A stretch of DNA of 64,000 nt from Cognatishimia maritima (GCF_900129685.1 NZ_FQWM01000001.1:310001-374000); one strand, 5' to 3'; shown: positions 49,811 to 59,759, counted from the first letter of the stretch. Notes: generated by a model not told the origin, from the letters alone. Translations and numbers: made by a program.

Positions 49811-50787
49811 TGGCGCCAACAAAGAGGCCGCGTCTTATCTTGCACGTTGGCCTCCAAAAAACCGGCACCACGACCATCCAAAGCTTCCTAAAGTCCGCAA
49901 ACGAAGCATTGGGAGACGCCGGTTTTCACTACCTGCACACGGGCCGCACACACATCGCGCATAACGCCATGATCCCGATGATCCGCAAAGGTCGCGGGCC
50001 CGGGATGGCGAAAAGACTTATTGCGGAAATCGAACAACATAAGGGCAAAGTCAATGTCATTTCCTCAGAGATGTTCTTCAGAGGATTTATCGCCGACTAT
50101 TTTGCAGCCAATTTTCCATCAGAGCTTTTGAAAGACACGCGCGTCGTCGTTTATTTGCGCCGGCAAGATAAATACGCCGAAGCAATGTGGAAGCAACGCG
50201 TTAAGAATGGGCGGTTTCAAGGCACACCACAAGAGTATGTGTCCGAACACAAATCCCTGAATTTCAAATCGAAGCTAGATCGATTTTCCGAAGTATTTGG
50301 AGATAATAACATTGTGGTCCGTCCTTTCGAGCGCGCCCAGTTTCCAGGTGGTAACGTCCTAAGGGACTTTGCTGCTCTTTGTGAAATACCAGACGAGTTG
50401 GTTGGAAATTTTGAAAACCCTGCCTCAAACGCGACATTGAGCAAAGAGGTCACAGAGGAGCTTGGCCGACTAAGACGGTCCGAAGCCGATATTAACACGC
50501 GGCAGGTAATCCGAACACTTGGGCGGATACGCCCAGAGGGCGCCATCAGAAGCGGTGATTGCTATGCACTCGATGAACGCAGAGCATTGATGGCGCGCTT
50601 TGCGGAAAGCAACGAGGCGATCAAAGAGCGCTATTGCCCTGAATTGCCGCAACTCTTTGACACCACTGATTTGGAAAACCCGGACGCCTACCCAATTGTA
50701 AGCGCCGCGTTAAGACGTCAGCGGGTCAAGCAAGCGAAAGAAGCCATCGAACGGGCTTTATCAGAAATGAAAAGGCTTGCAGGCTAA
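49810..50787 (+). CDS. Sulfotransferase-like P-loop protein
   Basis: A 325-residue protein with the PAPS-binding 5'-phosphosulfate loop LHVGLQKTGTTTIQSFL (residues 9-25), the 3'-phosphate region DTRVVVYLRRQDKYAEAMW, and a C-terminal helical part rich in Lys/Glu. Bacterial relatives modify lipids or polysaccharides. The acceptor is unknown. Its ATG overlaps the dnaB stop, an unusual partner for a replicative helicase. Base composition is more AT-rich than dnaB and alr, consistent with recent arrival. Confidence 0.82.
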   Translation: MAPTKRPRLILHVGLQKTGTTTIQSFLKSANEALGDAGFHYLHTGRTHIAHNAMIPMIRKGRGPGMAKRLIAEIEQHKGKVNVISSEMFFRGFIADYFAANFPSELLKDTRVVVYLRRQDKYAEAMWKQRVKNGRFQGTPQEYVSEHKSLNFKSKLDRFSEVFGDNNIVVRPFERAQFPGGNVLRDFAALCEIPDELVGNFENPASNATLSKEVTEELGRLRRSEADINTRQVIRTLGRIRPEGAIRSGDCYALDERRALMARFAESNEAIKERYCPELPQLFDTTDLENPDAYPIVSAALRRQRVKQAKEAIERALSEMKRLAG

Positions 50788-50874
50788 TCTGAAAAATGGC
50801 CACGCCCACTTAAAAATCACCCAAATCCCAAGCCACCTCTTGACCTACCCTCTGCTAGGCTTCAACTAACCCGC

Positions 50875-51909
50875 ATGGCTACTGCAACCCTTACGATTGA
50901 TCTTGCTGCGCTGGTGCGGAACTGGCAGGCATTGGACGCAAAAACAGACTGTGAAACTGCTGCGGTGATCAAGGCCGATGGCTACGGTCTTGGTGCAGCG
51001 CGCGTGGCGCAGGCTTTGGCGCATGCGGGTGTGCGCAAATTCTTTGTCGCCGCGACCGAGGAAGGCGCCGAGGTGCGCCAAGCACTAGGTCCGGGGCCAG
51101 AAATCAATGTGTTTTCAGGTCATATGCCGGGTGACACCGATATGATCAACGATCTGCAGCTGACACCGATGGTGAATTCCATCGATCAGATGCTGCGCCA
51201 TGTTGAAAGCCTACCTGGACGACCTTTTGGCGTGCAGCTTGACACAGGTATGAACCGCCTCGGGATGGAAGCGGCTGAATGGGCTGCTGTGCGAGAGATC
51301 GCAGAAGGTCAGAACCCAACACTGATCATGTCACACCTCGCTTGTGCCGACGCGCCAGATCACCCAATGAACGTCCAGCAGTTGCAGGCTTTTACCGAAA
51401 TGACCGAAGGCGTGACGGCGCCACGCAGTTTGGCGGCGACTGGGGGAATTTTGCTGGGCAAAGACTATCACTTTGACCTCACCCGCCCCGGTGTTGGTCT
51501 TTATGGCGGTTTTCCATTTGACGATGCCGAAGCTGTCGCCCATGTGACGGTGCCTGTGATCCAATGCCGCGATGTCGATGTGGGTGAAACCGTTGGGTAT
51601 TCAAACACTTGGACCGCACAACGCCCAAGTCGCGTGGCCACCATTGCCGCTGGTTATGCCGATGGGCTGCCCCGTATTATGGGGGAAAACATCAAGGTCT
51701 TTCATGGCGATGTCGCCTGCCCTGTCATTGGACGAATTTCCATGGATATGATTGGCGTGGATGTTTCTCATCTGGATGATGATCCGCTGACCCTGGATAT
51801 CCTGACGCCAGAGCAAACGGTTGATATGCTGGCTGAGGCTGCTGGTACGATCGGTTATGAAATCCTGACCTCTCTTGGGGCGCGCTACACCCGGCGCTAC
51901 GTCGCATGA
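50875..51909 (+). CDS. alr: Alanine racemase
   Basis: A 344-residue PLP enzyme making D-alanine for peptidoglycan. The PLP Lys is Lys33 in [14 protein letters not shown]; the Arg/His stack region is [13 protein letters not shown]; the second catalytic Tyr is in [11 protein letters not shown]; the C-terminal beta domain has [17 protein letters not shown]. Slightly shorter than usual but complete. The 3' end overlaps mlaE (ATGA). Confidence 0.95.
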   Translation: MATATLTIDLAALVRNWQALDAKTDCETAAVIKADGYGLGAARVAQALAHAGVRKFFVAATEEGAEVRQALGPGPEINVFSGHMPGDTDMINDLQLTPMVNSIDQMLRHVESLPGRPFGVQLDTGMNRLGMEAAEWAAVREIAEGQNPTLIMSHLACADAPDHPMNVQQLQAFTEMTEGVTAPRSLAATGGILLGKDYHFDLTRPGVGLYGGFPFDDAEAVAHVTVPVIQCRDVDVGETVGYSNTWTAQRPSRVATIAAGYADGLPRIMGENIKVFHGDVACPVIGRISMDMIGVDVSHLDDDPLTLDILTPEQTVDMLAEAAGTIGYEILTSLGARYTRRYVA

Positions 51910-52691
51910 CGGCGCTGACAACACCTTTGGCGCACCTTGGACGGGCGGTGCTGGCGTTTCTGGCCGTGACAGGCCGCGTGGCGATTTTTGCCTTTGACGG
52001 GCTGACACATGTCTTTCGTCCTCCGTTTTACCTACGCGAGTTCCTGACCGCGCTATTGCACATCGGCTGGCTGTCATTGCCGGTTGTAGGTCTGACCGCC
52101 TTCTTCACCGGCGGTGCGCTGGCCTTGCAAATCTATGCAGGCGGCGCTCGGTTCTCGGCTGAAGCCGTTGTGCCGCAGATCGTTGCTATCGGCATGGTCC
52201 GCGAACTTGGCCCGGTGCTGGTCGGCCTGATGATCGCCGCCCGCGTCACAAGTTCCATCGCGGCAGAGATTGCAACCATGAAGGTGACAGAGCAGATCGA
52301 CGCGCTTGTGACGCTTTCGACTCACCCGATGAAATACCTGACTGCCCCGCGCGTGCTGGCAGCGTTGATCGTTGTGCCGCTTTTGGTCGGGATCGGCGAC
52401 ATCATCGGGATCTATGGCGGCTACATCGTCGGGACACAGCAACTTGGTTTTAACCCCGCGAGTTACATTAAGAACACCGTCGATTTCCTTGAGTTCTCAG
52501 ATATTTTCAGCTCCATGGTCAAAGGCTGCGCCTTCGGTGGTATCGCGGCCACAATGGGCTGCTATTTTGGCATGCAGTCTGGCCGTGGTGCACAAGGTGT
52601 GGGGCAAGCCACCAAAGCCTCCGTTCAGGCCGCAGCGGTGCTGATCCTAGCCGCCAACTTCCTTCTGACCTCGGTATTTTTCGCCTCATGA
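51906..52691 (+). CDS. mlaE: MlaE-family ABC transporter permease
   Basis: A 261-residue DUF140/MlaE permease with 5-6 helices. Typical blocks are [28 protein letters not shown], quoted at about residues 45-72, [30 protein letters not shown] and [23 protein letters not shown]. It should move phospholipids between the inner and outer membranes. Overlaps both alr and mlaF. No mlaD (MCE) gene follows here. Confidence 0.92.
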   Translation: MTALTTPLAHLGRAVLAFLAVTGRVAIFAFDGLTHVFRPPFYLREFLTALLHIGWLSLPVVGLTAFFTGGALALQIYAGGARFSAEAVVPQIVAIGMVRELGPVLVGLMIAARVTSSIAAEIATMKVTEQIDALVTLSTHPMKYLTAPRVLAALIVVPLLVGIGDIIGIYGGYIVGTQQLGFNPASYIKNTVDFLEFSDIFSSMVKGCAFGGIAATMGCYFGMQSGRGAQGVGQATKASVQAAAVLILAANFLLTSVFFAS

Positions 52692-53446
52692 TTACGCTAG
52701 AAGCTGTTCATAAATCCTTTGGCCCCAAACGCGTTCTGCGCGGCGTCGACCTGACCATCCCCAAGGGTGAATCCATGGTGATTATTGGCGGGTCAGGCAC
52801 AGGTAAGTCGGTGATGCTAAAGTCTGTGCTTGGTCTGGTGACCCCAGATCAGGGCAAAATTTCTGTCGACGGACAGGACGTAACGCATGCCCAGATCGGC
52901 CGCGACCGGGACGCCTTTCTGGCCCGTTTTGGCATGTTGTTTCAGGGCGGCGCGCTGTTTGACAGCCTGACCGTCTGGCAAAACGTGGCCTTCCGATTGC
53001 TCCGCGGGAGCCTCAAACGCCCCAAAGCCGAAGCGCGTGAGATCGCGATAGAAAAGCTGCGCCGCGTCGGGCTAACGCCCGATGTGGCAGACCTATTTCC
53101 CTCTGAGCTTTCTGGTGGCATGCAAAAACGCGTCGGCCTTGCCCGCGCCATTGCGGCTGAACCAGAGATCATCTTCTTTGACGAACCAACGACGGGCCTC
53201 GACCCGATTATGTCTGGCGTTATCAATGACTTGATCCGGGAAATTGTTGTGGAAATGGGCGCGACAGCAATGACCATCACCCACGATATGACCTCTGTGC
53301 GCGCCATCGCAGACAAAGTTGCGATGCTACATGACGGGGTCATCAAATGGACTGGTCCCATCGCGCAAATGGACGAAAGTGGCGATCCCTATCTGGATCA
53401 ATTCATCCACGGCCGCGCCGAAGGTCCGATTGAGGCCGTGCGATAG
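52688..53446 (+). CDS. mlaF: MlaF-family ABC transporter ATPase
   Basis: A 252-residue ABC ATPase. Walker A IIGGSGTGKSVMLK, Q-loop MLFQGGALFDSLTVWQN (the GGALF form is typical of MlaF/Mkl), signature LSGGMQKRVGLARAIA, Walker B IIFFDEPTTGLDP, switch TITHDM. Coupled with mlaE by a 4-nt overlap. MCE-protein partner must be encoded elsewhere. Confidence 0.94.
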   Translation: MITLEAVHKSFGPKRVLRGVDLTIPKGESMVIIGGSGTGKSVMLKSVLGLVTPDQGKISVDGQDVTHAQIGRDRDAFLARFGMLFQGGALFDSLTVWQNVAFRLLRGSLKRPKAEAREIAIEKLRRVGLTPDVADLFPSELSGGMQKRVGLARAIAAEPEIIFFDEPTTGLDPIMSGVINDLIREIVVEMGATAMTITHDMTSVRAIADKVAMLHDGVIKWTGPIAQMDESGDPYLDQFIHGRAEGPIEAVR

Positions 53447-53581
53447 TTTTTTCGGCCTCGCGCTTATCGTGTCGCAACGTGGAACCAATTGCTCCCTGCA
53501 GACGTTTGTAATCGCACGGAAAATTGTCTTAACAAAACATAATACCCGTGTGATCATGTCTACCTTAAGGGGAGAAACATA

Positions 53582-54388
53582 ATGGGTACCGCGATTAATA
53601 GTATAGCACTGACCTCAGTGCGCCTTCTGCAGACTCTCACTCTTGCCGCACTCGTCGTCACCATGCTTGCCATGCTGGCTTGGACAGCGCTTGCGACTTT
53701 CGGCATTTTGCCTTGGTTGGGGATGGATTTGACAATTGGGACAAACACAATTGACGACGCCGGACGCTATGTTCAAGTCGGCTTGACCGTGCTTTCGATT
53801 GGATTGTGCGTTTTTCTTCCGGCAAACGCACGGATCATGCAGCTTGAAACGTCACATCGTAAATTTTCCGTTAAGATGCAAGATGTTGCACAGGCTTACC
53901 AAGTCAGTCACCGCGCGGATCGCAAAGGCGCATTTGGCCTTTCGGATGAGTTTGATGCCGTGCGCGAACGTCTGATTCACCTGCGCGACCACCCTGATTT
54001 GGGTGACCTGGAGCCCGAAATCCTAGAGCTTGCCGCGCAGATGTCCTATCAGTCACGCTCACTTGCCGAGACCTACTCTGATGAAAAGGTGGAACGGGCA
54101 ATGCAGTTCCTAAAACAGCGTCAGGAAGAAGCGCACCGGCTTGAAGACCGGCTTGCCGCTGCGCGCCAAACCTGTGACGAATTGCGACGCTGGGTCGAAG
54201 ACGTCGAGGCCGAAGAACGACTCGCGTCTCAACATATCAGCCGCCTTGAAGCTGATCTGATGGAGCTGTTGCCACGTATTGGCTACGAATTGGACGGCGA
54301 TCCGACCGTTGTGAAGCTTGACTCAAAAAGCGCTAAAAACGGCAAGCATGCGTTGAAAGATTCCCGACCACCGAAACGCTTAAGCTAA
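53582..54388 (+). CDS. Membrane protein with C-terminal coiled coil (268 aa)
   Basis: Two transmembrane helices (about residues 14-44 and 65-83), a cytosolic region with DVAQAYQVSHRADRKGAFGLSDEFDAVRERL (residues 100-130), then a long charged coiled coil (about 160-235, EKVERAMQFLKQRQEEAHRLEDRLA). The tail is basic. I recall a conserved hypothetical protein at this place in Rhodobacterales, sometimes labelled a DNA-repair protein without evidence. GGGGAG precedes the ATG. Function unknown. Confidence 0.78.
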   Translation: MGTAINSIALTSVRLLQTLTLAALVVTMLAMLAWTALATFGILPWLGMDLTIGTNTIDDAGRYVQVGLTVLSIGLCVFLPANARIMQLETSHRKFSVKMQDVAQAYQVSHRADRKGAFGLSDEFDAVRERLIHLRDHPDLGDLEPEILELAAQMSYQSRSLAETYSDEKVERAMQFLKQRQEEAHRLEDRLAAARQTCDELRRWVEDVEAEERLASQHISRLEADLMELLPRIGYELDGDPTVVKLDSKSAKNGKHALKDSRPPKRLS

Positions 54389-54457
54389 AACGCGGCAGGT
54401 TGCGATCTTTCAAACTGATCGAAGACAAGGCGCAGGTTTTGCGCTAAGCGCTAGGTC

Positions 54458-54883
54458 ATGTTGCGCTATCTCAACCTGTTGTTGCTGATCCTATTTCCTG
54501 TCAGCTGGTTCGCTCCCTTGATGCGCGCGGGACTGTTGCCACTATTCGGGCTATCTGAAATTTCGGTGATGTCAGGCCTTGTCGCGCTTTTTCAAAGCGA
54601 TCTGTTGCTTGCCGCTGTTGTGACCGTTTTCGCGTTGCTTGCGCCCATCGGAAAAACAATCGGTCTTGCCCTAATCCACTTTCATCTTACTCCACCCCGC
54701 GCAAAGCTGCTCTTTGAAATCATGGGGAAACTCGCCATGGCAGACGTTTTTCTGATCGCGCTCTACATCGTCATCGTCAAAGGGGTTGGGCTGGGTCATG
54801 TGGAAACAGCTTGGGGTCTTTATCTGTTTACAGGCTGCATTTTTGCCTCCTTGGCCATTAGCCATTTGACGCGCCCAGAATAA
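54458..54883 (+). CDS. Paraquat-inducible protein A (PqiA) domain protein
   Basis: A 141-residue membrane protein made of one PqiA unit with four helices (about 4-20, 46-72, 82-104, 113-134). Diagnostic segments are FGLSEISVMSGLVALFQSD and PRAKLLFEIMGKLAMADVFLIALYIV (residues 68-95). PqiA acts with MCE proteins (PqiB) in envelope lipid transport; here it lies close to the mlaEF pair but without pqiB. Confidence 0.85.
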   Translation: MLRYLNLLLLILFPVSWFAPLMRAGLLPLFGLSEISVMSGLVALFQSDLLLAAVVTVFALLAPIGKTIGLALIHFHLTPPRAKLLFEIMGKLAMADVFLIALYIVIVKGVGLGHVETAWGLYLFTGCIFASLAISHLTRPE

Positions 54884-54899
54884 GGGGTAAAACGAGAAC

Positions 54900-56267
54900 A
54901 TGGCAAAGGCAAAAACCTCTTTTTCGTGTTCGGCCTGCGGGTCGGTTTTTAACAAATGGTCCGGGCGGTGTGATGGCTGTGGTGAATGGAATACCATCAG
55001 CGAAGATACCGGTATTTCGAAAGGTCCTAGCGCGGCAACGTTGGGCAACAGCAAGGGCAAAAGCATCACGCTGACGGATCTACGCACAGAAGAGACACCG
55101 CCGCCTCGAACTCTGTCAGGATTAGATGAATTGGATCGCGTGCTTGGCGGCGGTTTGGTCCCTGCATCGGCGGTTCTGGTCGGCGGTGATCCGGGCATCG
55201 GTAAATCCACTTTGCTTTTGCAGGCGGCTGCCCAGTTTGCCCGTAAGGGGTTGAAAACGATTTACGTTTCTGGCGAAGAAGCCAGCGCGCAGGTGCGCAT
55301 GCGGGCGCAGCGCTTGAAACTGACAGACGCGCCAGTGCAATTGGCCGCTGAAACCAACCTGCGCGATATTTTGACCACGTTGGATCAGGAAAAGCCGCAA
55401 TTGGCGATTATCGATTCCATACAAACCATGTGGTCAGATACGGTCGGGTCCGCGCCGGGGTCAGTCAGTCAAGTGCGTGCGGCTGCGCATGAACTGACGT
55501 CCTATGCCAAACGCAAAAATATGGCGGTCATTCTCGTTGGCCACGTCACCAAAGATGGCCAAATCGCTGGGCCACGTGTTGTCGAACATATGGTCGATAC
55601 GGTGCTTTACTTCGAAGGCGAACGTGGGCATCAGTTCCGGGTCTTGCGTGCCGTAAAGAACCGGTTTGGGGCAGCCGATGAAATTGGCGTTTTCGAGATG
55701 ACGGGTCGTGGGTTGGCCGAGGTAACGAACCCCTCAGCACTGTTCCTATCCGAACGCGGAACCCCCGCCCCCGGTTCGGTGGTCTTTGCGGGCATCGAAG
55801 GCACTCGCCCGGTTCTGGTGGAACTACAGGCGCTTGTTGCGCCTTCTCCGCATGCGCAACCACGCCGCGCGGTTGTGGGCTGGGACAGCAGCCGTCTGGC
55901 GATGATCCTCGCCGTTCTGGAAGCCCGCTGTGGCATTCCATTCACCGGGCTTGATGTCTATCTGAACGTCGCAGGTGGCATGAAAATCAGCGAACCCGCC
56001 GCAGACTTGGCCGTTGCCGCAGCGTTACTCTCTGCCAGAGAGGACGCCAGCATCCCCGCAGAAACCGTTGTTTTCGGCGAAATTTCCCTGTCTGGCGCCC
56101 TCAGACCGGTCAGTCAGACAGAAAACAGGTTGAAAGAAGCCCAAAAACTTGGTTTCACGTCTGCAATAGCTCCGAAAGGTGGTAAATCTCCGCGCGTTGC
56201 AGGCATGGCCCTCAATCAAATGGGTGATTTGACACAATTCGTCGGGGACACATTCGGCGCGGGCTAA
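54900..56267 (+). CDS. radA: DNA repair protein RadA (Sms)
   Basis: A 455-residue RecA-like ATPase that promotes branch migration. N-terminal zinc finger CSACGSVFNKWSGRCDGCGEW (residues 10-30), Walker A VGGDPGIGKSTLLLQ, the family KNRFGA motif, and a C-terminal Lon-protease-like domain (DVYLNVAGGMKISEPAADLAVA). Full length. A GGGG-rich site lies ahead of the ATG; the stop is 29 nt before cvpA. Confidence 0.96.
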   Translation: MAKAKTSFSCSACGSVFNKWSGRCDGCGEWNTISEDTGISKGPSAATLGNSKGKSITLTDLRTEETPPPRTLSGLDELDRVLGGGLVPASAVLVGGDPGIGKSTLLLQAAAQFARKGLKTIYVSGEEASAQVRMRAQRLKLTDAPVQLAAETNLRDILTTLDQEKPQLAIIDSIQTMWSDTVGSAPGSVSQVRAAAHELTSYAKRKNMAVILVGHVTKDGQIAGPRVVEHMVDTVLYFEGERGHQFRVLRAVKNRFGAADEIGVFEMTGRGLAEVTNPSALFLSERGTPAPGSVVFAGIEGTRPVLVELQALVAPSPHAQPRRAVVGWDSSRLAMILAVLEARCGIPFTGLDVYLNVAGGMKISEPAADLAVAAALLSAREDASIPAETVVFGEISLSGALRPVSQTENRLKEAQKLGFTSAIAPKGGKSPRVAGMALNQMGDLTQFVGDTFGAG

Positions 56268-56296
56268 GCGCCTGCGAAGAGAGGGATAGAAGACCA

Positions 56297-56848
56297 ATGG
56301 AAGGCTTCACAATCATCGACGCCGTTGTGGCGGGCGTCATTTTGCTGTCGGCTTTGCTGGCCTATTCCCGTGGCCTTGTACGCGAGGCAATGGCGATTAT
56401 CGGATGGATCGCGGCGGCGGTCGTGGCATTTGTCTTTGCCCCTCAGGTGGAACCACTGGTCAAAGAAGTGCCTGTTGTGGGCGACTTCCTTGCCGACAGC
56501 TGTGAACTGGCAATGATCGCGGCAGCCGGTGCGGTTTTTGCCGCGTCCCTTGTTGTGGTGTCTTTCTTTACGCCGCTCTTTTCCTCTCTGGTGCAGCGCA
56601 CCGCCCTTGGTGGGCTTGATCAGGGGCTTGGCTTTCTCTTTGGCGTCCTGCGCGGTATTCTTTTGGTGGCCGTCGGTTTCTTTGTCTACGAAGTTGTGAC
56701 TTCTGGCCAAGAGACGCCAATGGTCGATGACAGCCGCTCTGCTGCGGTCTTTGCACGCGTCACTGGCCAGATCGAGGAACGCAACCCGACGGCGGCATTG
56801 GGCTGGATCACAGAACAATACGAACAGTTGGTCGGCAGTTGTGAGTAG
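56297..56848 (+). CDS. cvpA: CvpA-family membrane protein
   Basis: A 183-residue inner-membrane protein with four helices (about 5-23, 27-46, 66-86, 105-128) matching CvpA: FTIIDAVVAGVILLSALLAYSRGLVREAMAI at its start and GGLDQGLGFLFGVLRGILLV in the middle. CvpA is linked to colicin V export and envelope stress, and lies before purF in many proteobacteria, as here. A terminator separates the two. Confidence 0.9.
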   Translation: MEGFTIIDAVVAGVILLSALLAYSRGLVREAMAIIGWIAAAVVAFVFAPQVEPLVKEVPVVGDFLADSCELAMIAAAGAVFAASLVVVSFFTPLFSSLVQRTALGGLDQGLGFLFGVLRGILLVAVGFFVYEVVTSGQETPMVDDSRSAAVFARVTGQIEERNPTAALGWITEQYEQLVGSCE

Positions 56849-56884
56849 TCTTGGCACTGCCTTGACCTGAGCCATTGCCTGACC

Positions 56885-56913
56885 AAAGCCCGGCAGTACG
56901 CCGGGCTTTTTTA
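56885..56913 (+). terminator. Terminator after cvpA
   Basis: AAAGCCCGG (56885-56893) with CCGGGCTTT (56901-56909), 7-nt loop, followed by TTT. Confidence 0.87.
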
Positions 56914-57053
56914 TTGGCAAATGGGCTGATTGGGCAGCACTGCACAAAGGGTGGCGCCAGCCGAAAACGACATTGCCGTGTTACCTTCGTGACATATGGG
57001 GCGCGACCCACTATGAGAGGGCCAAGCAAGACCACAGGATTCGGAGCGCCCCC

Positions 57054-58523
57054 TTGTCCAAGCAAATGCCAATCGCCCATCCCTTCGATGATGATAAACT
57101 TCGTGAAGAATGCGGCGTGTTTGGCGTCGTTGGCCTGAAAGATGCAGCAAACTTTGTTGCGCTTGGCCTGCACGCCCTCCAGCACCGCGGCCAGGAAGCG
57201 GGCGGTATCGTCTGTCATCACCCGGAACACGGATTTAACAATGCCCGTCGTTTCGGCTATGTCCGCGACAACTTCACCAAAGAAAGCCTGATGTCCACGC
57301 TGCCCGGTCCCCTTGCGATCGGGCATGTGCGTTATTCGACAGCTGGTTCTAAGGGGCAGACCGCGATCCGCGATGTACAGCCCTTCTTTGGAGAGTTCTC
57401 CATGGGTGGCGCGGCGATTGCCCATAACGGCAATATCACCAATGCCGACAGCCTACGCCGGGAACTGATCGAACGCGGTTCGATCTTTCAAAGCTCGTCA
57501 GATTCCGAATGTATCATCCACCTAATGGCGCGCTCGCTGCAGCGCACGATCCCGGAACGGATGGAAGACGCACTGCGCCGGGTCGAAGGCGCGTTTTCTG
57601 TTGTCGCCATGACCCGCACCAAACTGATCGGCGTGCGCGACCCGCTGGGCGTGCGCCCGCTGGTATTGGGCAAACTGGCCGAGGGCTGGGTTCTGAGTTC
57701 GGAAACCTGTGCGCTAGATATCATTGGCGCTGAATTTATTCGCGAAATCAAGCCGGGCGAAATGGTGGTCATTACCGCTGAAAATGGCGTCGAAAGCCAT
57801 TTCCCCTTCCGCCCACAGCCTTCAAAATTCTGCATCTTTGAGCACGTGTATTTCTCACGCCCAGACAGCAGCTATGGCGGCCGATCCGTCTATGAAACAC
57901 GCCGTCAGATTGGCGTGGAACTGGCGCGGGAAAACCCGGTCGACGCGGACCTTGTTTGTGCGGTGCCTGATTCCGGGACACCTGCGGCCATCGGGTATTC
58001 TCAGGAAAGCGGCATCCCTTTTGCCATGGGGATCGTGCGCAACCAATATATGGGCCGGACCTTTATTGAACCGACAGAGCAGATCCGCAATATGGGTGTG
58101 CGCCTGAAACTGAACGTGAACCGCGCCTTGATCGAAGGCAAACGCGTCATTCTGGTGGATGACTCGGTTGTGCGTGGCACCACCAGCCGCAAGATCAAAG
58201 AGATGATCCTAGATGCAGGTGCAAAAGAAGTGCACTTCCGCATCGCGTCTCCGCCCACCGCATGGCCCTGCTTCTATGGTGTCGACACGCCAGAGCGTGA
58301 AAAGCTGCTGGCGGCGACCATGAACGAAGATCAGATGGCGGAACATCTGGCTGTTGATAGCCTGAAGTTCATCTCTCTGGATGGGCTTTACCGCGCCGTT
58401 GGCGAGCCTGAAGGGCGCAACAAAAAGTGCCCGCAATATTGCGATGCCTGTTTCAGCGGCGAATACCCTGTGCGGCCGGCCGATATGATTGCCAAAGGGT
58501 TTGAACTGAAAGCAGCGGAATAA
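57054..58523 (+). CDS. purF: Amidophosphoribosyltransferase
   Basis: A 489-residue enzyme for the first step of purine synthesis. The Ntn-hydrolase catalytic Cys is in DKLREECGVFGVVG after a short propeptide that should be cleaved, as in B. subtilis PurF. Glutaminase motifs HALQHRGQEAGGIV and ALGIGHVRYSTAG are clear; the PRPP loop is VILVDDSVVRGTTS. C-terminal CPQYCDACFSGEYP points to the 4Fe-4S type. I take the TTG at 57054 as start because GGAG lies 7 nt upstream; ATG at 57066 is an equal possibility. Confidence 0.94.
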   Translation: MSKQMPIAHPFDDDKLREECGVFGVVGLKDAANFVALGLHALQHRGQEAGGIVCHHPEHGFNNARRFGYVRDNFTKESLMSTLPGPLAIGHVRYSTAGSKGQTAIRDVQPFFGEFSMGGAAIAHNGNITNADSLRRELIERGSIFQSSSDSECIIHLMARSLQRTIPERMEDALRRVEGAFSVVAMTRTKLIGVRDPLGVRPLVLGKLAEGWVLSSETCALDIIGAEFIREIKPGEMVVITAENGVESHFPFRPQPSKFCIFEHVYFSRPDSSYGGRSVYETRRQIGVELARENPVDADLVCAVPDSGTPAAIGYSQESGIPFAMGIVRNQYMGRTFIEPTEQIRNMGVRLKLNVNRALIEGKRVILVDDSVVRGTTSRKIKEMILDAGAKEVHFRIASPPTAWPCFYGVDTPEREKLLAATMNEDQMAEHLAVDSLKFISLDGLYRAVGEPEGRNKKCPQYCDACFSGEYPVRPADMIAKGFELKAAE

Positions 58524-58613
58524 GCGGCTTTTCTGCTAGGACGCAACGAAATCAGACCTCGTGGTTGCAAAACCGCGGGGTTTCGGTTTTCTAAAGCGGC
58601 GAAAGGACGATCT

Positions 58614-59030
58614 ATGGTGCAGCCGATCCGCTTTAGACCTCATCATTTCCTGTGCTCACTTGGGTTTCAGGGCGAAGGCTATTCGTCTGCGTTCACCGCC
58701 AATATGGGGGAGATTGTCGATGGCAAGCTGCGCAACGCAGGCGGAGAGAACACACGCATCACCGTCACCTTCGTCGCCGACAGCATCTGCACCCCCTGCC
58801 CTGAACGGCGCGATCTGGGCTGCGTTAAGATCAACACGATCAAACAATTAGACCAACGCCACGCAAAGGCATTGGGGTTGCGTGACGGCGATTGCATCAC
58901 ATGGGGTGAGGCCCTGCGCCGCATCAAAGCCAATGTGAAACCCGGCAGCCTTGCGACCCTTTGTCAGAATTGTCAGTGGCTTGAGTTGGGAGCCTGCGAA
59001 GCGGCACTGGAGCGGTTGCATAACGGATAG
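58614..59030 (+). CDS. DUF1284-family protein
   Basis: A 138-residue protein: IRFRPHHFLCSLGFQGEGYS at the start and three cysteine pairs (DSICTPCPERRDLGC, LCQNCQWLELGAC), which suggests a metal or Fe-S site. The HHFLC opening is the DUF1284 hallmark. An AAAGGA site precedes the ATG. Function unknown. Confidence 0.85.
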   Translation: MVQPIRFRPHHFLCSLGFQGEGYSSAFTANMGEIVDGKLRNAGGENTRITVTFVADSICTPCPERRDLGCVKINTIKQLDQRHAKALGLRDGDCITWGEALRRIKANVKPGSLATLCQNCQWLELGACEAALERLHNG

Positions 59031-59108
59031 CTTCTAAAGCTTGTGAAATTCGTGCATTGGTCTCAACTGCCCCTTGACCTTGCTAGCCTTCCCCTGCAAA
59101 CCGGCCCC

Positions 59109-59759
59109 ATGACTGAAAAAATCGCACTTGTCACCGGCGCTTCGCGCGGCCTTGGTTTTGCATTCGCAGAGGCGCTTGCGCCCGCGTTTCACATTGTCGC
59201 TGTTGGCCGCACTGTTGGCGGACTTGAAGACCTAGATGACCGGATCAAAGCCAAGAACGGCCAGGCTACTTTGGCCCCGATGGACATCACAAATACGGAT
59301 GCCATGGCACAGCTATGTCGGTCGGTTTTTGATCGCTGGGGCAAAATCGACCTGTGGGTCCACGCCGCTGTGCATGGGGCGCCTTTGACGCCAACAGATC
59401 ATATTGACGCTAAGGACTGGAACAAATCCGTCGCCAGCAACGTCACTGCAACTGGGCAATTGATCCCCTTTATCTCTCCTTTGCTGGGCAAAGAGGGACA
59501 GGCCGTGTTTTTTGACGATCCACGCGGCGGCGAAAAATTCTTTGGCTCCTATGGCGCCACAAAGGCGGCCCAAATTGCGCTGGCCAAAAGCTGGCAGGCG
59601 GAAACAGCGACAACCGGGCCCAAGGTGCACATCGTGACGCCAAACGGCATGCCAACAGGCACGCGAGCGCGTTTCTTTCCGGGGGAGCCACGTGAGGCGC
59701 TTGCCAATCCGCATGACGAAGCCGCGCGCCTGCTGAAAGAACTCTCCCTTCCCAAGTAA
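59109..59759 (+). CDS. Short-chain dehydrogenase/reductase
   Basis: A 216-residue classical-like SDR. Cofactor loop LVTGASRGLGFAFAEAL (TGxxxGxG), then DITNTDAMAQL, HAAVHGAPLTP (in place of NNAG), and the catalytic-helix region FGSYGATKAAQIALAKSW with YxxxK (Tyr-Gly-Ala-Thr-Lys). Substrate unknown. The ATG at 59109 gives the usual N-terminus; there is no ribosome site, so a leaderless message is possible. Confidence 0.88.
   Translation: MTEKIALVTGASRGLGFAFAEALAPAFHIVAVGRTVGGLEDLDDRIKAKNGQATLAPMDITNTDAMAQLCRSVFDRWGKIDLWVHAAVHGAPLTPTDHIDAKDWNKSVASNVTATGQLIPFISPLLGKEGQAVFFDDPRGGEKFFGSYGATKAAQIALAKSWQAETATTGPKVHIVTPNGMPTGTRARFFPGEPREALANPHDEAARLLKELSLPK

Noticed and set aside
53432-53459. GAGGCCG/CGGCCTC hairpin at the end of mlaF as a terminator
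   Set aside because: The stem overlaps the coding end, the T run is in the loop and none follows the stem.
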